A stretch of DNA of 64,000 bases from Gordionus sp. m RMFG-2023 (lineage: Eukaryota > Nematomorpha > Gordioida > Chordodea > Parachordodidae). Shown piece after piece: positions 45,901-59,589 of this stretch. Numbering within the stretch: the stretch's first letter is position 1; each line of letters begins with the position of its first letter. The stretch is taken from positions 85,599,561-85,663,560 of the forward strand of contig NC_088775.1 of the NCBI RefSeq assembly GCF_954871325.1, given 5' to 3'. The position numbers and the translations under genes are program-made. Under the pieces are notes generated by a model. The model made no database searches, had not been told where the DNA came from, and saw nothing but the letters and a program-made list of their open reading frames with translations.

Positions 45901-46209
45901 AGAAATGAGTTAGTATCATTCATAGGAATAAACTTCTGATTTATACTTACAGTATAAATAAATTTAAAGAGAAACCAAAATCTTTTTTAAAATTATTTGT
46001 ATAACTTATCCTTGAAATTCCCAGACCCTCAATCATTTCTATGCTCCATAAGGATGTAAAGTAATGAATTTTTTGAATATGTTTGATATAGGCCTTAAAA
46101 ATATAAATTGAATCCTATATATACTTATTAATTATGTAATGAATTACAAAAAAAGAGTTTATTAACTCTTGCATTCACTCCTCCTTTTGTCACAGCTATG
46201 TTCATTAAC
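42947..46209. other. Intergenic with no recognised gene
   Basis: A/T-rich sequence. At about 43480-43617 there is a self-complementary region rich in AATACCAATATC, ending ATTAGTCCCACCCCT, which looks like one end of another MITE; its partner end was not found. A C run of 12 is at 45054-45065. Open frames at 43908-44201 and 44584-44850 have no recognisable motifs and A/T-driven codons. I do not claim them as genes. Confidence 0.4.
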
Positions 46210-46431
46210 TAGTGTTGTTAAAAAGCCCGATTCAGGTCGACTTTTCAAAACTGCCCGATTAAGATTTTAGCTAAAATGATATTATGTAAGCATCAAGATT
46301 TGACAAATAGATGTCCAACATTTCTGTAAGCTATGAGTAAAATATTTGGGCTTACATAATGTTATTTTGGCTATAATCTTAATCGGGCCGTTTTTTAAAA
46401 TCGACCCGAATTGGGCTTTTTAACAGCACTA
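46210..46431. mobile_element. hAT-type palindromic MITE, TAGTGTTG family (copy 11)
   Basis: A 222-bp, well-preserved member of the AAAAAGCCCGA subfamily, TAGTGTTG to CAGCACTA. The flanks TCATTAAC and TCATCAAC match at 7 of 8. It is nearly a perfect long hairpin (AATCTTAATCGGGC against GCCCGATTAAGATT). Confidence 0.88.
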
Positions 46432-47390
46432 TCATCAACAGCGTTTGAGCAAGAGAGATGACAAACCAAGATTTACCCCCTATTCTCCAAAAAATTTTTC
46501 CTCCATACCAGCCTGAAAGATATATAGAAACAAATTCCCACCCCTGGTCGATGACTTACTTTTCAATTATAGGAACATTTATACACTATAATGGGGGGAG
46601 GTTATGATTTCAAATATTGACTGTTTAAATAAAGAGAAAACCTTTTATTGTTTAGAGGAGTTTGAATATTAACCTATATAACTTAAATTTGAAAAAAAAA
46701 CTATTGAAACCTGAAGGACTTGGAATGTTCAATGTAGTTCCTGCATTTGGGTAATAAGTTAAGGAATAATTCCTACGAAATGGAAGAGAAACAGATGTTA
46801 ATAGTTGTAGAAAATTGCATAATATATGGGACAAAAGAAGTGGAATTTATTTAGCTATAATAAAGATTAAAACTGACTTTAAATAGATTATTAATAAATT
46901 ATTTGGTTATGCGGATAAACTATGTAGGTAGTAAGAGAGATCCAAATTAAAATTGGGGCATCGGGTGTAAAAATATATCAAGGTAAAGATTATTAAGAAA
47001 TAAATATAATGACAAAAATAAAATAAAATAGTTTTTATAAATATTAAAATAATTTTAAAGACTATCTTATACTTAAGCTATTATATTACTCTTATCAGAT
47101 AAATATATTTATCTTATTATAGTGTATTTTTTTAATAAAACTATGATTATACCATTATATATATATAATACTACGAATAATTTAATGATAAACTTTAAAA
47201 TTTATAGGTGAAAATTTATAATAATTTTAGTTAGTTCTATAAAAAAAGTTATAAATAATTAATAATTATCATTTTTTAATTTTATAAATTTCTAAAAATA
47301 GAAATTAATATAAATATATATTATAATAATACATATTAATATAAATTTTTATAATATTTAAAATAAATTTGAAATCTAAGAAAAAAATCT
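46432..47390. other. Upstream flank of the 14-3-3 gene, no gene seen
   Basis: A/T-rich sequence without conserved reading frames. The short minus frame at 46652-46834 looks accidental. Confidence 0.4.
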
Positions 47391-47593
47391 AACCAACCAA
47401 TCACAAATCAATAATTTATCGTTTTACCAAGGCAACCTTTGACGTCATTGCCTCTTTTTCCTATTCATAAATATTTATTTTTTACATTATTCATTTAAAT
47501 TCATTAAAAATAACAACAATATAAATCAATATTTCACTGAGACTAGCTATTGAAACCCATTTTAATCCTAATATCCATTATCTAAGAAACTAA
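47391..47593 (+). promoter_or_regulatory. Probable 14-3-3 promoter and non-coding first exon
   Basis: A full palindromic CRE-like site TGACGTCA lies at 47440-47447 and a CCAAT-type sequence (CCAATCAC) at about 47397-47404. About 150 bp downstream, a donor GTAAGTG at 47594 pairs with an acceptor TTTTTTTTTACAG ending at 48182. The ATG follows 27 bases later. This gives a non-coding exon ending at 47593 and a 589-bp leader intron. The transcription start was not determined. Confidence 0.55.
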
Positions 47594-48209
47594 GTAAGTG
47601 TAATTTAATTTTAAAATTCACTCATTTTTAAATTCTATTATAAATATTTTAACATTAATCAAATGTGTTCATTTTTTTAATGTGTTTGTTTATATTAATT
47701 TTGAGATGGCACATTTATTATTTTTTTTTATCATTACATAAATTCTTAAAATATTTTATCAATTTTGTTTATTGTGAGAGAACGAAAGTTATTAGTCATC
47801 GGCCATTTTCTTCCGCCTGATTTCCGTTTATCATATTATTGCATAATCTTGTACTATTTTCTATATTTATTTGAATTGAACTATTTTCTTACTACATCGA
47901 TATTTAAATCATTTTAATTTACATGTTTTTTTTATTTTGATGAAAATCGATTAAATATTATTTGTCATATCATTTCACAATCTTATTCGAGGATTTCTTT
48001 CGTTTAAAATAAAGGTAAACAAATAAAAAAAAATTCTTAGTTAAAACTTAAGGTGAGAGTTAAGAGCAAATTATTTTTATAAATTTGGCATGGATGCTAT
48101 TCATATTAAAATAAATTCTAGATATTTTATACCAAAAAAATATGCTTCATTTGATTAGATTTATAGAATTTTTTTTTTACAGATTTTCATTCTTTGATTA
48201 CAACTAAAT

Positions 48210-49706
<1,497 letters not shown>

Positions 49707-49830
49707 TCTTTTGTGCATGTTGTCTAATTGAATTTTTTTTACAAATATCTCATTTTATATATATATCTTTTTTTCTCTCATCCTTCACTTAACTATCTAA
49801 TGCGACATGAATAAAATATCCATTCATTCA
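49707..49830 (+). terminator. 14-3-3 3' UTR and polyadenylation signal
   Basis: AATAAA at 49810-49815, about 104 bases after the stop codon. It is the first canonical signal downstream. Confidence 0.6.
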
Positions 49831-50684
49831 TATAATTATTAATTAATTTATCATTGGTTGTATGTAAACTTATAAATATAAATTTTTTTGCATGCCACAA
49901 AAAAATTTTAAGATATAATTTTAGCCAAAAAATTATGAACATAAAAAGGCTTCTTATCCTGATTATTTATTTAGTCCCTTTTGTATTTATAATATCTAGT
50001 ATAAATATTTAACATTTTTTTTGGTATGTGATAAATATAGCAAAAGTGTTGGCCATAAATAACCCATTCTATTTTACTACATAGATATTACAATATTATA
50101 ATTGATCAATTTCTTTTTATCACACATTAATAAGAAAGGTTTAACTTATCAACATGGTTTTTATAATTTTTTTTATTATAACTAGTAATCCAGGCAATGA
50201 AAATAAAACTATTCTAACTTTTTTTTTAAAAAAAATCATTTTGTTGAGTGTTATTTAATTTTTATTCACATCTTTATTGAATATTTTCTTTCTTTATTTT
50301 AGAAATGTATCTAAAACTAAATTTGATATTAACCTGAAAAATTATTATAAAATATAAATAGTTGTATATTTTTAAAAAAATAAATATTTTTAAAAAATTA
50401 TAAATTTTTTCAACAAATTTTATTTTGTATTTTTTATTAATTTTTTTTTGCTTTTTACATATATACATATAAATAACAAATACAATAATAACTACAAATG
50501 TCAGCTGGCTATCTCTTTGATTATATAATCTTGTTAAATTTTATGAATTGTTTTGGCATTTTGAATGTCCTTTTTGGAAATGGTTGATTAAGTATATCTG
50601 TTTGCCAGTATTTATGGCAGATAAATTTTAATAAGATAAGATTTATGTACTGTACATTAGAGTACAATTCCTGCCTGAATGAGT
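49831..50684. other. Intergenic, no genes recognised
   Basis: A/T-rich sequence with no inverted ends or reading frames worth naming. Confidence 0.4.
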
Positions 50685-50943
50685 TTTGGGCCAGGTCTGT
50701 TTTTAAAAAATGATTTAGATTTTGACTGTTGGGCCTAATATTTTTTAAAAAATGATTTAGATTTTGACTGTTGGGCCTAATATTTTTTAAAAATTTTGGA
50801 CTTAAATATGATATTGACATTTTGTCAAATAAATTGATATATTTATAATAAATTTGACCAGGTCGGGATTGACTGGGTTGGACAAATGTTTTAAAAAAAA
50901 TCTGGGCTGGGTTTGTAAAGTTAGGCCCTATGCAGATCACTAC
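50685..50943. mobile_element. MITE-like repeat ending GGCCC..GCAGATCACT
   Basis: A non-coding repeat of about 260 bp with GGGCCAGGTCTG at the left and TTAGGCCCTATGCAGATCACT at the right; the right end is shared in form with about 1.44-1.46 kb. It contains a 50-bp direct duplication (TGATTTAGATTTTGACTGTT at 50710 and 50753). The inverted ends are uneven and no target duplication was found. Confidence 0.5.
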
Positions 50944-51483
50944 TCATCCTTATTTATCGAAATACTTAGATGGAATATATAAAAACGATTATAATTTTAA
51001 GATCTTGCAATATTTTTTTTGTCTATTAGTAAAAAGATCTGTAATGATTCCCAATTTCTTTATATATCAATATCACTTTAAATTCATTTAACGTTTTTTG
51101 TTGTAAGACAAATTTGAGCTTTAAAAGTCAAGCTTTGGGAAATACAAAATGTTTTATTCTAAAAATCGATATTTTTTTTAAAAAAAATAATCAAAATTTT
51201 TTTATTTATACAAATCAATAATCTTATTTATTTGAAAATGTGTAACAATTTCTTAAAATAAATAACTGAATTGTTTTCTGACTAGTGAAATTATAGATTT
51301 AAAATATATTGATTTTTGAAAGAAAAAAATTATTTAGATTTAATAGTAACAGTATATTAAATAATTGTTATAAAACATGATGAACTTAACAGTTTTTGGG
51401 CATTTGAACTAGAGATTAGGGGATATAGCCGGGTATTAAATTGCTGCTTAGGTAAAAAAAAAATTGGTACTTACCAGAGACCT

Positions 51484-51706
51484 TTAAGGGCTCGCCCACA
51501 TTTGACTCGATTTGAGCCGATTTTTAAAAATGGCGAATTCATTATTTTATCCAAGTAAAGATTACACAATCCTGAAGAATTTGCTCATAGACGATACAAA
51601 GGTTTGGACATTCTCGAAGATTTGGCAATATTTTTCTGGCTAAAATATAAAGTTAGCCTTTTAAAAGTCGGATCAAACTGAGCCATTTAGCTACGTACGC
51701 TACACA
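51484..51706. mobile_element. hAT-type palindromic MITE, TAGTGTTG family (copy 12)
   Basis: A decayed copy. The inner blocks GACTCGATTTGAGCCGATTT and TTTTCTGGCTAAAATA are clear, and the outermost bases are lost on both sides. Confidence 0.6.
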
Positions 51707-51800
51707 ATATTATTTATACATAACCATATTCTACCGTTGGTGGTAAAATTTTTTTCTCCAAAACATTTTTTCTAACAATTGCAAACAAAATGATGGTCAA

Positions 51801-52177
51801 TATAGGTCTGCATTGGGCGGATTTTTAGCCCGCCCAAATTTTTGGCAGGCGTGGTCGGGTTTTTTTAATATTGAGTGGGTTAATTTTTAATATTTTTCAG
51901 GCGAAAGAACAGAAAGACTTCAATTTATTAGAAATAATAGTTTTATTTAATGATATTAAATACGTTTAATTATAAATATATTAAAATAAAGCCAAACCAG
52001 CCATTAAAATAATTTTTAATCATTAAGCGGGCGTGTTAAACAAAATTTATAGATAGTTTGAGCGTACGACGGGTAAATTTTTTTTTAAAAATAAATGGGC
52101 TTGCAGGCGGATTAGGAAAAATATAAAACAACTAAGGACGGCATTTTGACTAAGAACCCGCCCATTGCAAACCTATA
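51801..52177. mobile_element. hAT MITE with TATAGGTCTGCA ends
   Basis: A 377-bp non-coding element with inverted ends TATAGGTCTGCATTGGGCGG and CCGCCCATTGCAAACCTATA and an exact 8-bp duplication ATGGTCAA (51793-51800 and 52178-52185). Subterminal GGGCGG / CCCGCC patches are dense. A related, one-ended copy is at 54661. Confidence 0.92.
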
Positions 52178-52493
52178 ATGGTCAACAAATATTATATAAT
52201 TAAATAAAATATTTTAGCATAATTATATAAAATAATTTGATGTGCTTAAAAAAATTTTTGAAACTTGTTCACTGCAAACCAGATAAGGACTGCTACATCC
52301 ACTAATTTAAGCATATTTAAATTAAATTCATCAATTTTTATTTATATCGTTTCCTGATTATTATGGTTCTATAGGAAACCTGATATTTAGCTCATTTTTT
52401 TTAGAAAATATAGACATAATTACACTATTGGAAATCCATTTTTTTGCAATTTCATTATAGCACTAGCCTTTTTTGAAAACTGCTAAAAAAATG

Positions 52494-52653
52494 GCGATGA
52501 AACCTTCTATGTATCAATTTTATTTAAACAAGAGAGATAGGAAGGCTTTAGGTTCTATTTCCATGGGTAAAATATAAATAGCTATAAAAAAAATATATAA
52601 ACTACAAAACCTTAAATGTCTATAAATGTTTTTAGATGTATTTACCGCGCAAA
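52494..52653 (+). CDS. Possible tiny two-exon gene (very uncertain)
   Basis: An ATG in AAAAAAATGGCGATG at about 52493 opens MAMKPSMYQFYLNKRDR and continues KALGSISM, with non-A/T-biased codons. It could splice from G|GTAAAA at about 52566 to TTTTTAG|ATG near 52636 and stop soon after (about 33 residues). It is listed only because the composition differs from its surroundings. No family was recognised and it may be chance. Confidence 0.15.
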
Positions 52654-52733
52654 AACGTTAGAACCTGAAGAAATCAACCCATATCTTTTTTGCCAAAAAT
52701 CTGTTTTTTGAAATTTTATTTTCTCAATACTCT

Positions 52734-52826
52734 GAATTCACAGTTAGTGCTGATTTTATTGCGAAGAATACAGATATCTATATTTATAAGTGAATACTTG
52801 CTAACTATGAATTCGGGGTTATTTTT
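52734..52826. mobile_element. Short palindromic repeat, TTCACAGTTAGCGC family (third copy)
   Basis: GAATTCACAGTTAGTGCTG at the left and TTGCTAACTATGAATTC at the right form inverted ends around about 60 bp of A/T-rich centre, as at 3.5 kb. Confidence 0.55.
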
Positions 52827-54660
52827 TATGCTGTCTCTAACTACAATAATTAGTCAATTATTACTCTAATTGCATTATTCATTATCAGAAGATATAATAT
52901 GATGTATACCAATAATATGCAATTTTATTTCAGGCTCTGTTTCTCTATATTTTACAGAGACCCACATGGACACCTATTGACGATCCTGCCAAACCCTTAT
53001 TTGATAAAAAAAAAAAACTTTATTATACAACCTGGCCTGGAATTATTAAAATTTCGTTACAAATACTTTTGGATGTATTTTATAAATTATTTTAAAAGGA
53101 AAATTAACAGGCCCAATTTTGCCAGGTCGAACTTTTCTAGGCGTATTTGCTCTCATGTAGATGCCGCGTGAAGTTTAGTCACCTCATGCATACTTACGTT
53201 TTTTTTCATCGCTTCTCACAAATGTGAATAGCTTTAAAAAGATAAAGCGTTGTTTGGGGATACAAGATTATGTTCAACACGCCCTAAATCCATCTAAATA
53301 AAAGTTTTGTGTCTTACTTAAAAAAATATTATAAAATTATTTTTGACTTTTAATTAGGGGATTAAAACAAGGAGAAGGTAATTAAAATAATAATTTTTTT
53401 TGATAAATTCTAAGAAAGAACGACTGACTGAGAAGCTCTAAAGATGTGATTGGAACGATAACCTGAAAACTGCAAATGAATGAGAACAAAATGAAAATTA
53501 CAAATTGATATGAATGATTATTATTATTACAATTTAATCTAAAATTAATAATAAAAAAATAAGATTTAATCTATATTATTTATTATTTTTTTTATATATA
53601 ATGCATGATAAATGGTAATGGCAAATCATGGTATATAAAGGGAGATATAGTACTTATGGCAAAAGATCATTGTGCTCAAAATGTTAAAATTAAAAATAGA
53701 AAAGGGCATATGGAAATGATCTGACCTTGTCCGAAATTTCAAAATATTCAGTTTGCTCCCAAATTTTTTGAAAGAGGGTGGGGTAGGGAGTAGGCATATA
53801 GGTGTGGAAGGGGGGGTTAGAGATAGGTATCGAATGGGGGTTAAATTTATGGGGGGTACCAATTACATTTTTGGTAAAATTAGTTTATTAAAGATTAAAA
53901 TTAATTAACAGATTTCAATAATCGTCATTTCTTAAATCGTGTCGGATCTGATCTCACTATGAATCCATCCTAAGTTTTAACTTATATAAACGAAACTATG
54001 CATCATATTCCATAATAATCACTTTCCCTTTTAATTTTCCTCAGCTAATCGGGTCCAAAAATATTAGGTAACCCCGAGAGGACCCCATCCACAAATTTTG
54101 TCAAGGCTCTTTATTACATTCTTAATGTTATTAGCTAAACACTCCCTTTGATGAATTAATTATTGACTTAACCTTAGCTCTTAGAAACACGATGTTAAAA
54201 CCCGAATATTCTCTAAGATGGTATATTAAATTCATCTAAGTTCAAGAAACGATCAAGACTCATAGAATCAAATATGGAAGACTCAATGGACGATCATAAA
54301 TGAATCTAAAGCCATGACTATGATAAAATTGATATAACTATATTGAAAATAATCGGAATTATAACTCATTTCTAAAATGGGCCTCTCAGTACAACTTTGA
54401 AATATCAATTTTAAATGGTGAGAAAGAGAATATTTCAAATTAACAAGATAATAACAATACTTAAACTGCTTCTTACCTTCCTCCACAATTGTAGTCATTA
54501 AACAAAATTCAAATTACTATGATTTTTTGCACATGATTAACCATTTTTCTAACAAAAGCTACTACAAAAAAAAGACGATATTCACACAAATGTGACATCA
54601 TCAGCATGGCATAAGCGGAACTATTAAATGAGTATCTTAGTCAAGATTCTCTGAACTAGA
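52827..54660. other. Intergenic, no genes recognised
   Basis: The open frame at 52899-53171 has no recognisable domain. A G-rich patch lies at about 53775-53860. Otherwise A/T-rich sequence without conserved exons on either strand. Confidence 0.4.
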
Positions 54661-54870
54661 GGTCTGCAATGGGCGAGTTTTAGCCCACAAGCCAATCCCG
54701 TTCAATATTTTTTTTAAAAATTCAACCCGTCCGGCCAATCCACCCATAGTTTTTGAAAAATATATACATTCTTTACCCGCCCGCCCATTAGTCTAAAATT
54801 TTTTACCGGCCGGCCAATTATTTATCTAAAATGTTTAACTCACGCCACCCATATAAAATTCAAATAAGCT
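54661..54870. mobile_element. Partial relative of the TATAGGTCTGCA MITE
   Basis: GGTCTGCAATGGGCGAGTTT at the left, followed by GCCCGCCC- and CCGGCCGGCC-rich patches like the subterminal parts of the 51.8-kb element. The matching right end was not found. Confidence 0.55.
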
Positions 54871-55843
54871 CATTCTTTCAATTTTTTTAAGCATCTAATA
54901 AAAAATGATTTAGTATACGAGATACATCTTTAAAACAATATTCAATTTAAATTACCGATAAGGAATTTATTTGATATAATAAAATATTTATGTATTAACA
55001 TAAAATTAATAATTATTGAAACTAAAACCTTGCAACAATGTTAAATAATAGAATGTTTAGTTGAAATGAAAAACTTTAATCAGTTAAGGTTTATAAATCA
55101 CGATACAGTGTTCGTTTGTAAAAATAAAGAGTGTCTTATTCAATGACCGATTCACTTGGGCCTAAACTGCGGGGTGAGAGTTGGGAGGGGGGGGGTCAGG
55201 AACCACCTCAGAATTTGTCCTCCCCAACAACGAACCTTTTTTTATACCACTATATTTGGAAATGAATTTATAAAAATAATAAATATTATTCTAATCAATT
55301 ACTCTAATCGTTAAATACTAACTAACGTTAAATATAAATTCCTAATTATTACTAATTAATTGATATTCTAATCTTCATATTAGCCAATTTTATTTTAAAA
55401 TAGTCAAAAAAATGACTTAAAATATGTAATTTCTTATCAAAATACGCGATAAAACGACAACTCCCCCCCCTCTCCTGATAAATAAAATGGTTACAGATTT
55501 GATAGTCCCACACTTACAATTTGCAATAACGTGATATTGTTTCTTAATTGAAAGGATATTTCAAAAGTAAACTATCCGACATAAATAATAAAAACAAAAA
55601 AACTGATCACATATTTTTTCTTCAGCGAAAGATAAATTCGGTGTGTTATGAAAGAATCTTAAGAAATTTGATGTAACACCTAGAATACAGGGGATCCAAT
55701 AGAAATAGAGAATGTAAATAGGCCCAAGAGAAATGGAAAATGAGGATATTTTTGGATCATTTTAAAAAGAAAGTTTAGATAATATAATAATTCTCAAAAA
55801 AAATCATATTCTTACTTTTTTAACGATATAGATTATAAGTGGT
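54871..55843. other. Intergenic, no genes recognised
   Basis: A/T-rich sequence with a G run near 55184-55195 and a C run near 55464-55472. No reading frame or repeat ends were recognised. Confidence 0.4.
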
Positions 55844-56787
55844 AGGCCTATTCAAAAATAATTCGAATATTCGATTCGATTCGAATAATTCGAATCTAAT
55901 CGAATAATTACGAATACGAATAATAAATTATTTGTTTTATCTGAATACGAATAATCATTTATTCGATTCGAAAAAACGAATTATTCGAATAAAACGAATT
56001 ATTCGTAATATTTAATAAATTGTTTAATAAATCTAACATTTGTCATTTCTATTTGTTGACCTGCCAATCGGACAGGTGATGTGTTTGTGTTTATAAAAAT
56101 TCTAGCACAAATTTAAAAATTTCTGAAGTGAAAATTTAAATTTTTATTTGCCACATTTTTTGAATCTCACGAAAAGTTTATTTTTTGAATCTCATAATAA
56201 ATTATATTAAAAATTACACAAACCAGAGGTACATAAAAATATATTACATTTCTACAATAATTATTGTTAGCTAGCATAATTATGTTAGAGGAGATTGCTT
56301 CTGATGAAATTATGCTTGATGTTGAAGATGAGAAAATTTCCTCACAAAAGAGAGCAATCATATGGGATCAATATCAAATCCTTAAAGATAGTGAAAAGGC
56401 TGCTTGCAATCATTGCAAGAGTATTATAAAATGTAAAGGCAAAACAACATCTCCTCTTATTAATCATTATAATAGGTTTCATTCACACCTTAGTAAAAAA
56501 AATAATAAAATTGACATTTTTTTAAAGTCTACACCAAATTCTTCAAAAAAAATTAATTTTAAGGATAATTTATTAAAATTATTTATAAATCATAATATTC
56601 CTTTTATTTATTTTATTAAAAAAATTAATTCGAATTATTCGAATCGAATACAAATAGTAGATTTTATTATTCGAATCGAATACAAATAGTAGATTTTATT
56701 ATTCGTACGAATTCAAATAGTAAATTATTCGATTCGTTAATATGATTAACGCACTATTCGATTCGAATTCGTTTTTGAATAGGCCTA
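55844..56787 (+). mobile_element. Internally deleted hAT element retaining a BED finger
   Basis: A 944-bp element with inverted ends AGGCCTATTCAAAAATA and GAATAGGCCTA, long subterminal arrays of ATTCGAAT / TTCGATTCG motifs at both ends, and flanking 8-mers TAAGTGGT and AAAGTGGT (7 of 8). It contains only the start of a transposase. The subterminal motif arrays are typical transposase-binding regions of hAT elements. Confidence 0.87.
56264..56689 (+). CDS. N-terminal hAT transposase fragment with BED zinc finger
   Basis: A frame of up to 141 codons, with the likely true start at MLEEIASDE (about 56282). It shows the BED finger pattern: the aromatic RAIIWDQYQI, then AACNHCKSIIKCKGKTTSPL and INHYNRFHSHL (C-x2-C ... 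H-x4-H). Next comes DNLLKLFINHNIPFIYF, which matches the hAT segment just before the first catalytic region. After that the frame runs into the right subterminal TTCGAAT repeats, so the catalytic core and dimerisation domain are deleted. Such a protein could at most bind DNA; expression is unknown. Confidence 0.8.
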   Translation: MLASIIMLEEIASDEIMLDVEDEKISSQKRAIIWDQYQILKDSEKAACNHCKSIIKCKGKTTSPLINHYNRFHSHLSKKNNKIDIFLKSTPNSSKKINFKDNLLKLFINHNIPFIYFIKKINSNYSNRIQIVDFIIRIEYK

Positions 56788-57496
56788 AAAGTGGTAATAC
56801 AAAATTGTAATATTAGCCATAAACGATTTAGGATTCGAAAAAAATCCCCTTTAGGTTTATGTTCTTATCTCCTGCTAAGCCGATCGCGAAATTTTTTGCA
56901 CCGTAAATTGGCTTATTTCTCATTCTAATATTCTTTGCAACTTGGTTATAAATCTTTTAATGAGCTGTATTTTATATACCAATTAAAGATATTAGCTTTT
57001 TTCAAAACCACAATAGCACTACAATTGAAAATTTTTTCCTAGATAGTTAATTTGATTGTAAAAAAATTATGTTATGTAAATAATTAAAATTTTTCTTTAA
57101 TTTTCTTTATATTGAAATAATTTGAAAAATTGGTAACTCACTGAATCACGGAGAAATTTTAAACATTATTATTTTTTTTATTTATACTTCGTCTGGTAGG
57201 ATGAAGTCGTTATTTTAATTTTAATAATTTAGCTATAACTTGTATAATTTGGTATTTCAATAAAATTATAATAACTGAAAACAATATTATATTTATATAG
57301 ATTAATATTAAATTATATTTAATTTTATGGGTCATTCAATTTCAACGATTTCAAACCTAACGATGCCCAAATTAAACAAGTGCTTACCTTTTAAATCTAA
57401 TAAATAAACTATATTTCTTTTTTGAAATAAAAAAATTATTTATTCCAATAAATTGATTAATTATTTAGTATTTGATTAAAAGTCCTAACTTAGTAG
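56788..57496. other. Intergenic, no genes recognised
   Basis: A/T-rich sequence with no recognised structure. Confidence 0.4.
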
Positions 57497-57676
57497 TAGT
57501 GTTGTTATATCGCATAACTTTAGCCAATTCCAATAAAACTTAGCAATGTTTTAACCTAAAAAAATAGACTAACTTTAAGTTCAACCTGAACATAGATATT
57601 GGTAAGAATTCTTTAGGATAAAAATTTGACAGATCCATTTTGGAATTAGTCAAAGCTAGGTGATTTAACATCACTA
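57497..57676. mobile_element. hAT-type MITE with TAGTGTTG ends, distinct interior (copy 13)
   Basis: A 180-bp element starting TAGTGTTGTTATATCGC and ending GATTTAACATCACTA, with a perfect flanking 8-bp repeat CTTAGTAG (57489-57496 and 57677-57684). The body differs from the other copies, so it is a separate subfamily sharing only the terminal bases. Confidence 0.85.
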
Positions 57677-57684
57677 CTTAGTAG

Positions 57685-59216
57685 TTTCGTAGTACACGTC
57701 TTGTTTTTTTATTGTAAAATTAAAGTTTTTATGAAAATTTTCACAAATTTTTTTAAAATTTTTAAATATACTCCTTTTTTATTGTAAAATTAATGAATTA
57801 TGATAAAAAATTTGCACCAAAATCCAAGACGATCTAATCTAAGATTAAGCCAATTGAAGGGGAAAAAATATGCATTTCTTAAAACTCTTGAGTAACGAAA
57901 CTTTGAATTTATATAGCATCAAAAAATTTCAACCAATTGATCTTATATTTATTATAATATTTAAAAAAAAATAATGTTAGAAATTTCCCCGTTATTCAGT
58001 GAGTTACCGAAAAATTTAATTAATGTTTATTTTATACGCAAATATTAGGTATTAAACAAATTTGAAAATATTTATTTTCTGCGCAAATATTAGGTAATAA
58101 ACAATTTTAAAATTATTTGACATTGGATTTATTATAAAAAAATATCAAAATAAATATTTATGCTATTTATTTTTTTTAAACTAGCTGATAAATTTCAAAA
58201 ATTACATAGATCATTATCATTGCTCCTCTCCTTATTTAAAAGATGACCTTTGTATGTCCTCGTTGTTAATTGGGTCTTCGAGTTAGCCAAAACCCTATAC
58301 CTTTACATACATGGATCACCTGATAAAAGATGTCCACATTCCCTCAAAAATGTCAAAATCCTTTAACCATTCCTGATAAAAAAATTAATTCAACCTAATA
58401 ACACACACACAAGCAGAGTAATTGACAACTTCTCAAATATATTCCTAGCCTGGAGGAAGTGTCCCACCATAAAACACCTCTGCAGAACACACCAAATTTA
58501 AAATCTAACTCTTTCATGATGCAAACAACCACGTTATAACATAAAATTATGGGGTAATCTACTAACTTTTTCCCTACAAACCCCTTACCCCTACCAAATC
58601 AAATAACAATTCCCTATTTGATCACATTAAGCACAATTTGGAAAATTTTGATTCCTTCTTCATGATTGATTACGTATCTAAGAGTAATAATTGATAATGA
58701 CGATAACAATCTACCTCATCGATGCAATTAAAACATCAATAAATGAAGGTGAATTAAATTAGGGCTCTCATATTAAACATCCAATGAAAATAAATTAGAT
58801 TTCACCAAATGCTGACACTTTATTGCCGCTTCGTAATCTTCACCCTCCTGCCTCTTATACATCCTCACCTATTTTTACCACCGATGCACATAATTACTAT
58901 ATACAATAATAAAATTATTCGGACCATAAATTCCTTACAAATTCCCTGCACACATGAGTTAATGAAAGTAATACACCAGATGACCAGCATGTGTGCAAAA
59001 ACTTTCTCAAAAATGTGTACTGAATGATAAATCTGCCATTCCAAAATAAGCCATTATAATTTTACACTTCTTCTATCCTTACCTGTGTTAAAAGTGTTCT
59101 ACATGTATAATTTACTTTATTTTCCCTAATTTTATTTTATTATCATTTTTTTTTCTATTGGATTTCGTGATTAAGCATCTGCATTAGTATTGTTATCACC
59201 TTACTTATACCTTATA
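57685..59216. other. Intergenic, no genes recognised
   Basis: A 50-bp direct duplication lies at about 58035-58110 (CGCAAATATTAGGTA). From 58.2 to 59.0 kb the DNA is a little less A/T-rich with scattered short frames, but none resembles a known protein on either strand. Confidence 0.4.
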
Positions 59217-59224
59217 GCATAGTC

Positions 59225-59589
59225 CAGTGGCGTAGCTACGGGGGTGGTTTTCGGGTTCGGACCCCTCCCAGAGCAAAAATTTTTTTTAGATTATAAGTTC
59301 AAAAGACTTATAAATGACTTTATATCAAATAATCATTAATATTTATATTTTTCTGGTTTTGATTTTATGGAAGGATATTATATTACTATTGAAATTATTC
59401 TGGATAGTATTATTATAAAGTCATTGATAATAATCTGTTAAATTATAAAAACATATTATTGATGCATTTAAAAAAATTTTTATTATATATTATTGAAGAT
59501 ATGTTAATGATTTGTAAGATAAATCCTGCCGAAGTCCTTGCAAAAGGGTTATGGACCCCCTCTAAGGAAAATTCTTAGCTGCGCCACTG
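59225..59589. mobile_element. hAT MITE with CAGTGGCGTAGCTA ends
   Basis: A 365-bp non-coding element with inverted ends CAGTGGCGTAGCTACG and TTAGCTGCGCCACTG and an exact 8-bp duplication GCATAGTC (59217-59224 and 59590-59597). CAGTGGCG is a well-known form of hAT terminus. A truncated relative lies reversed at 32.0-32.3 kb. Confidence 0.94.

Noticed and set aside
50521-50940. A 139-codon minus-strand frame with a repeated 14-residue block
   Set aside because: The repeat is the translation of a 50-bp duplication inside a MITE-like element and the composition is not protein-like.
53626-53862. Minus-strand 78-codon Pro/Thr-rich frame
   Set aside because: It is the translation of a G-rich low-complexity patch.
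58200-59040. Possible exons in a less A/T-rich stretch
   Set aside because: Six-frame reading by eye gave no family motif and no consistent splice structure.
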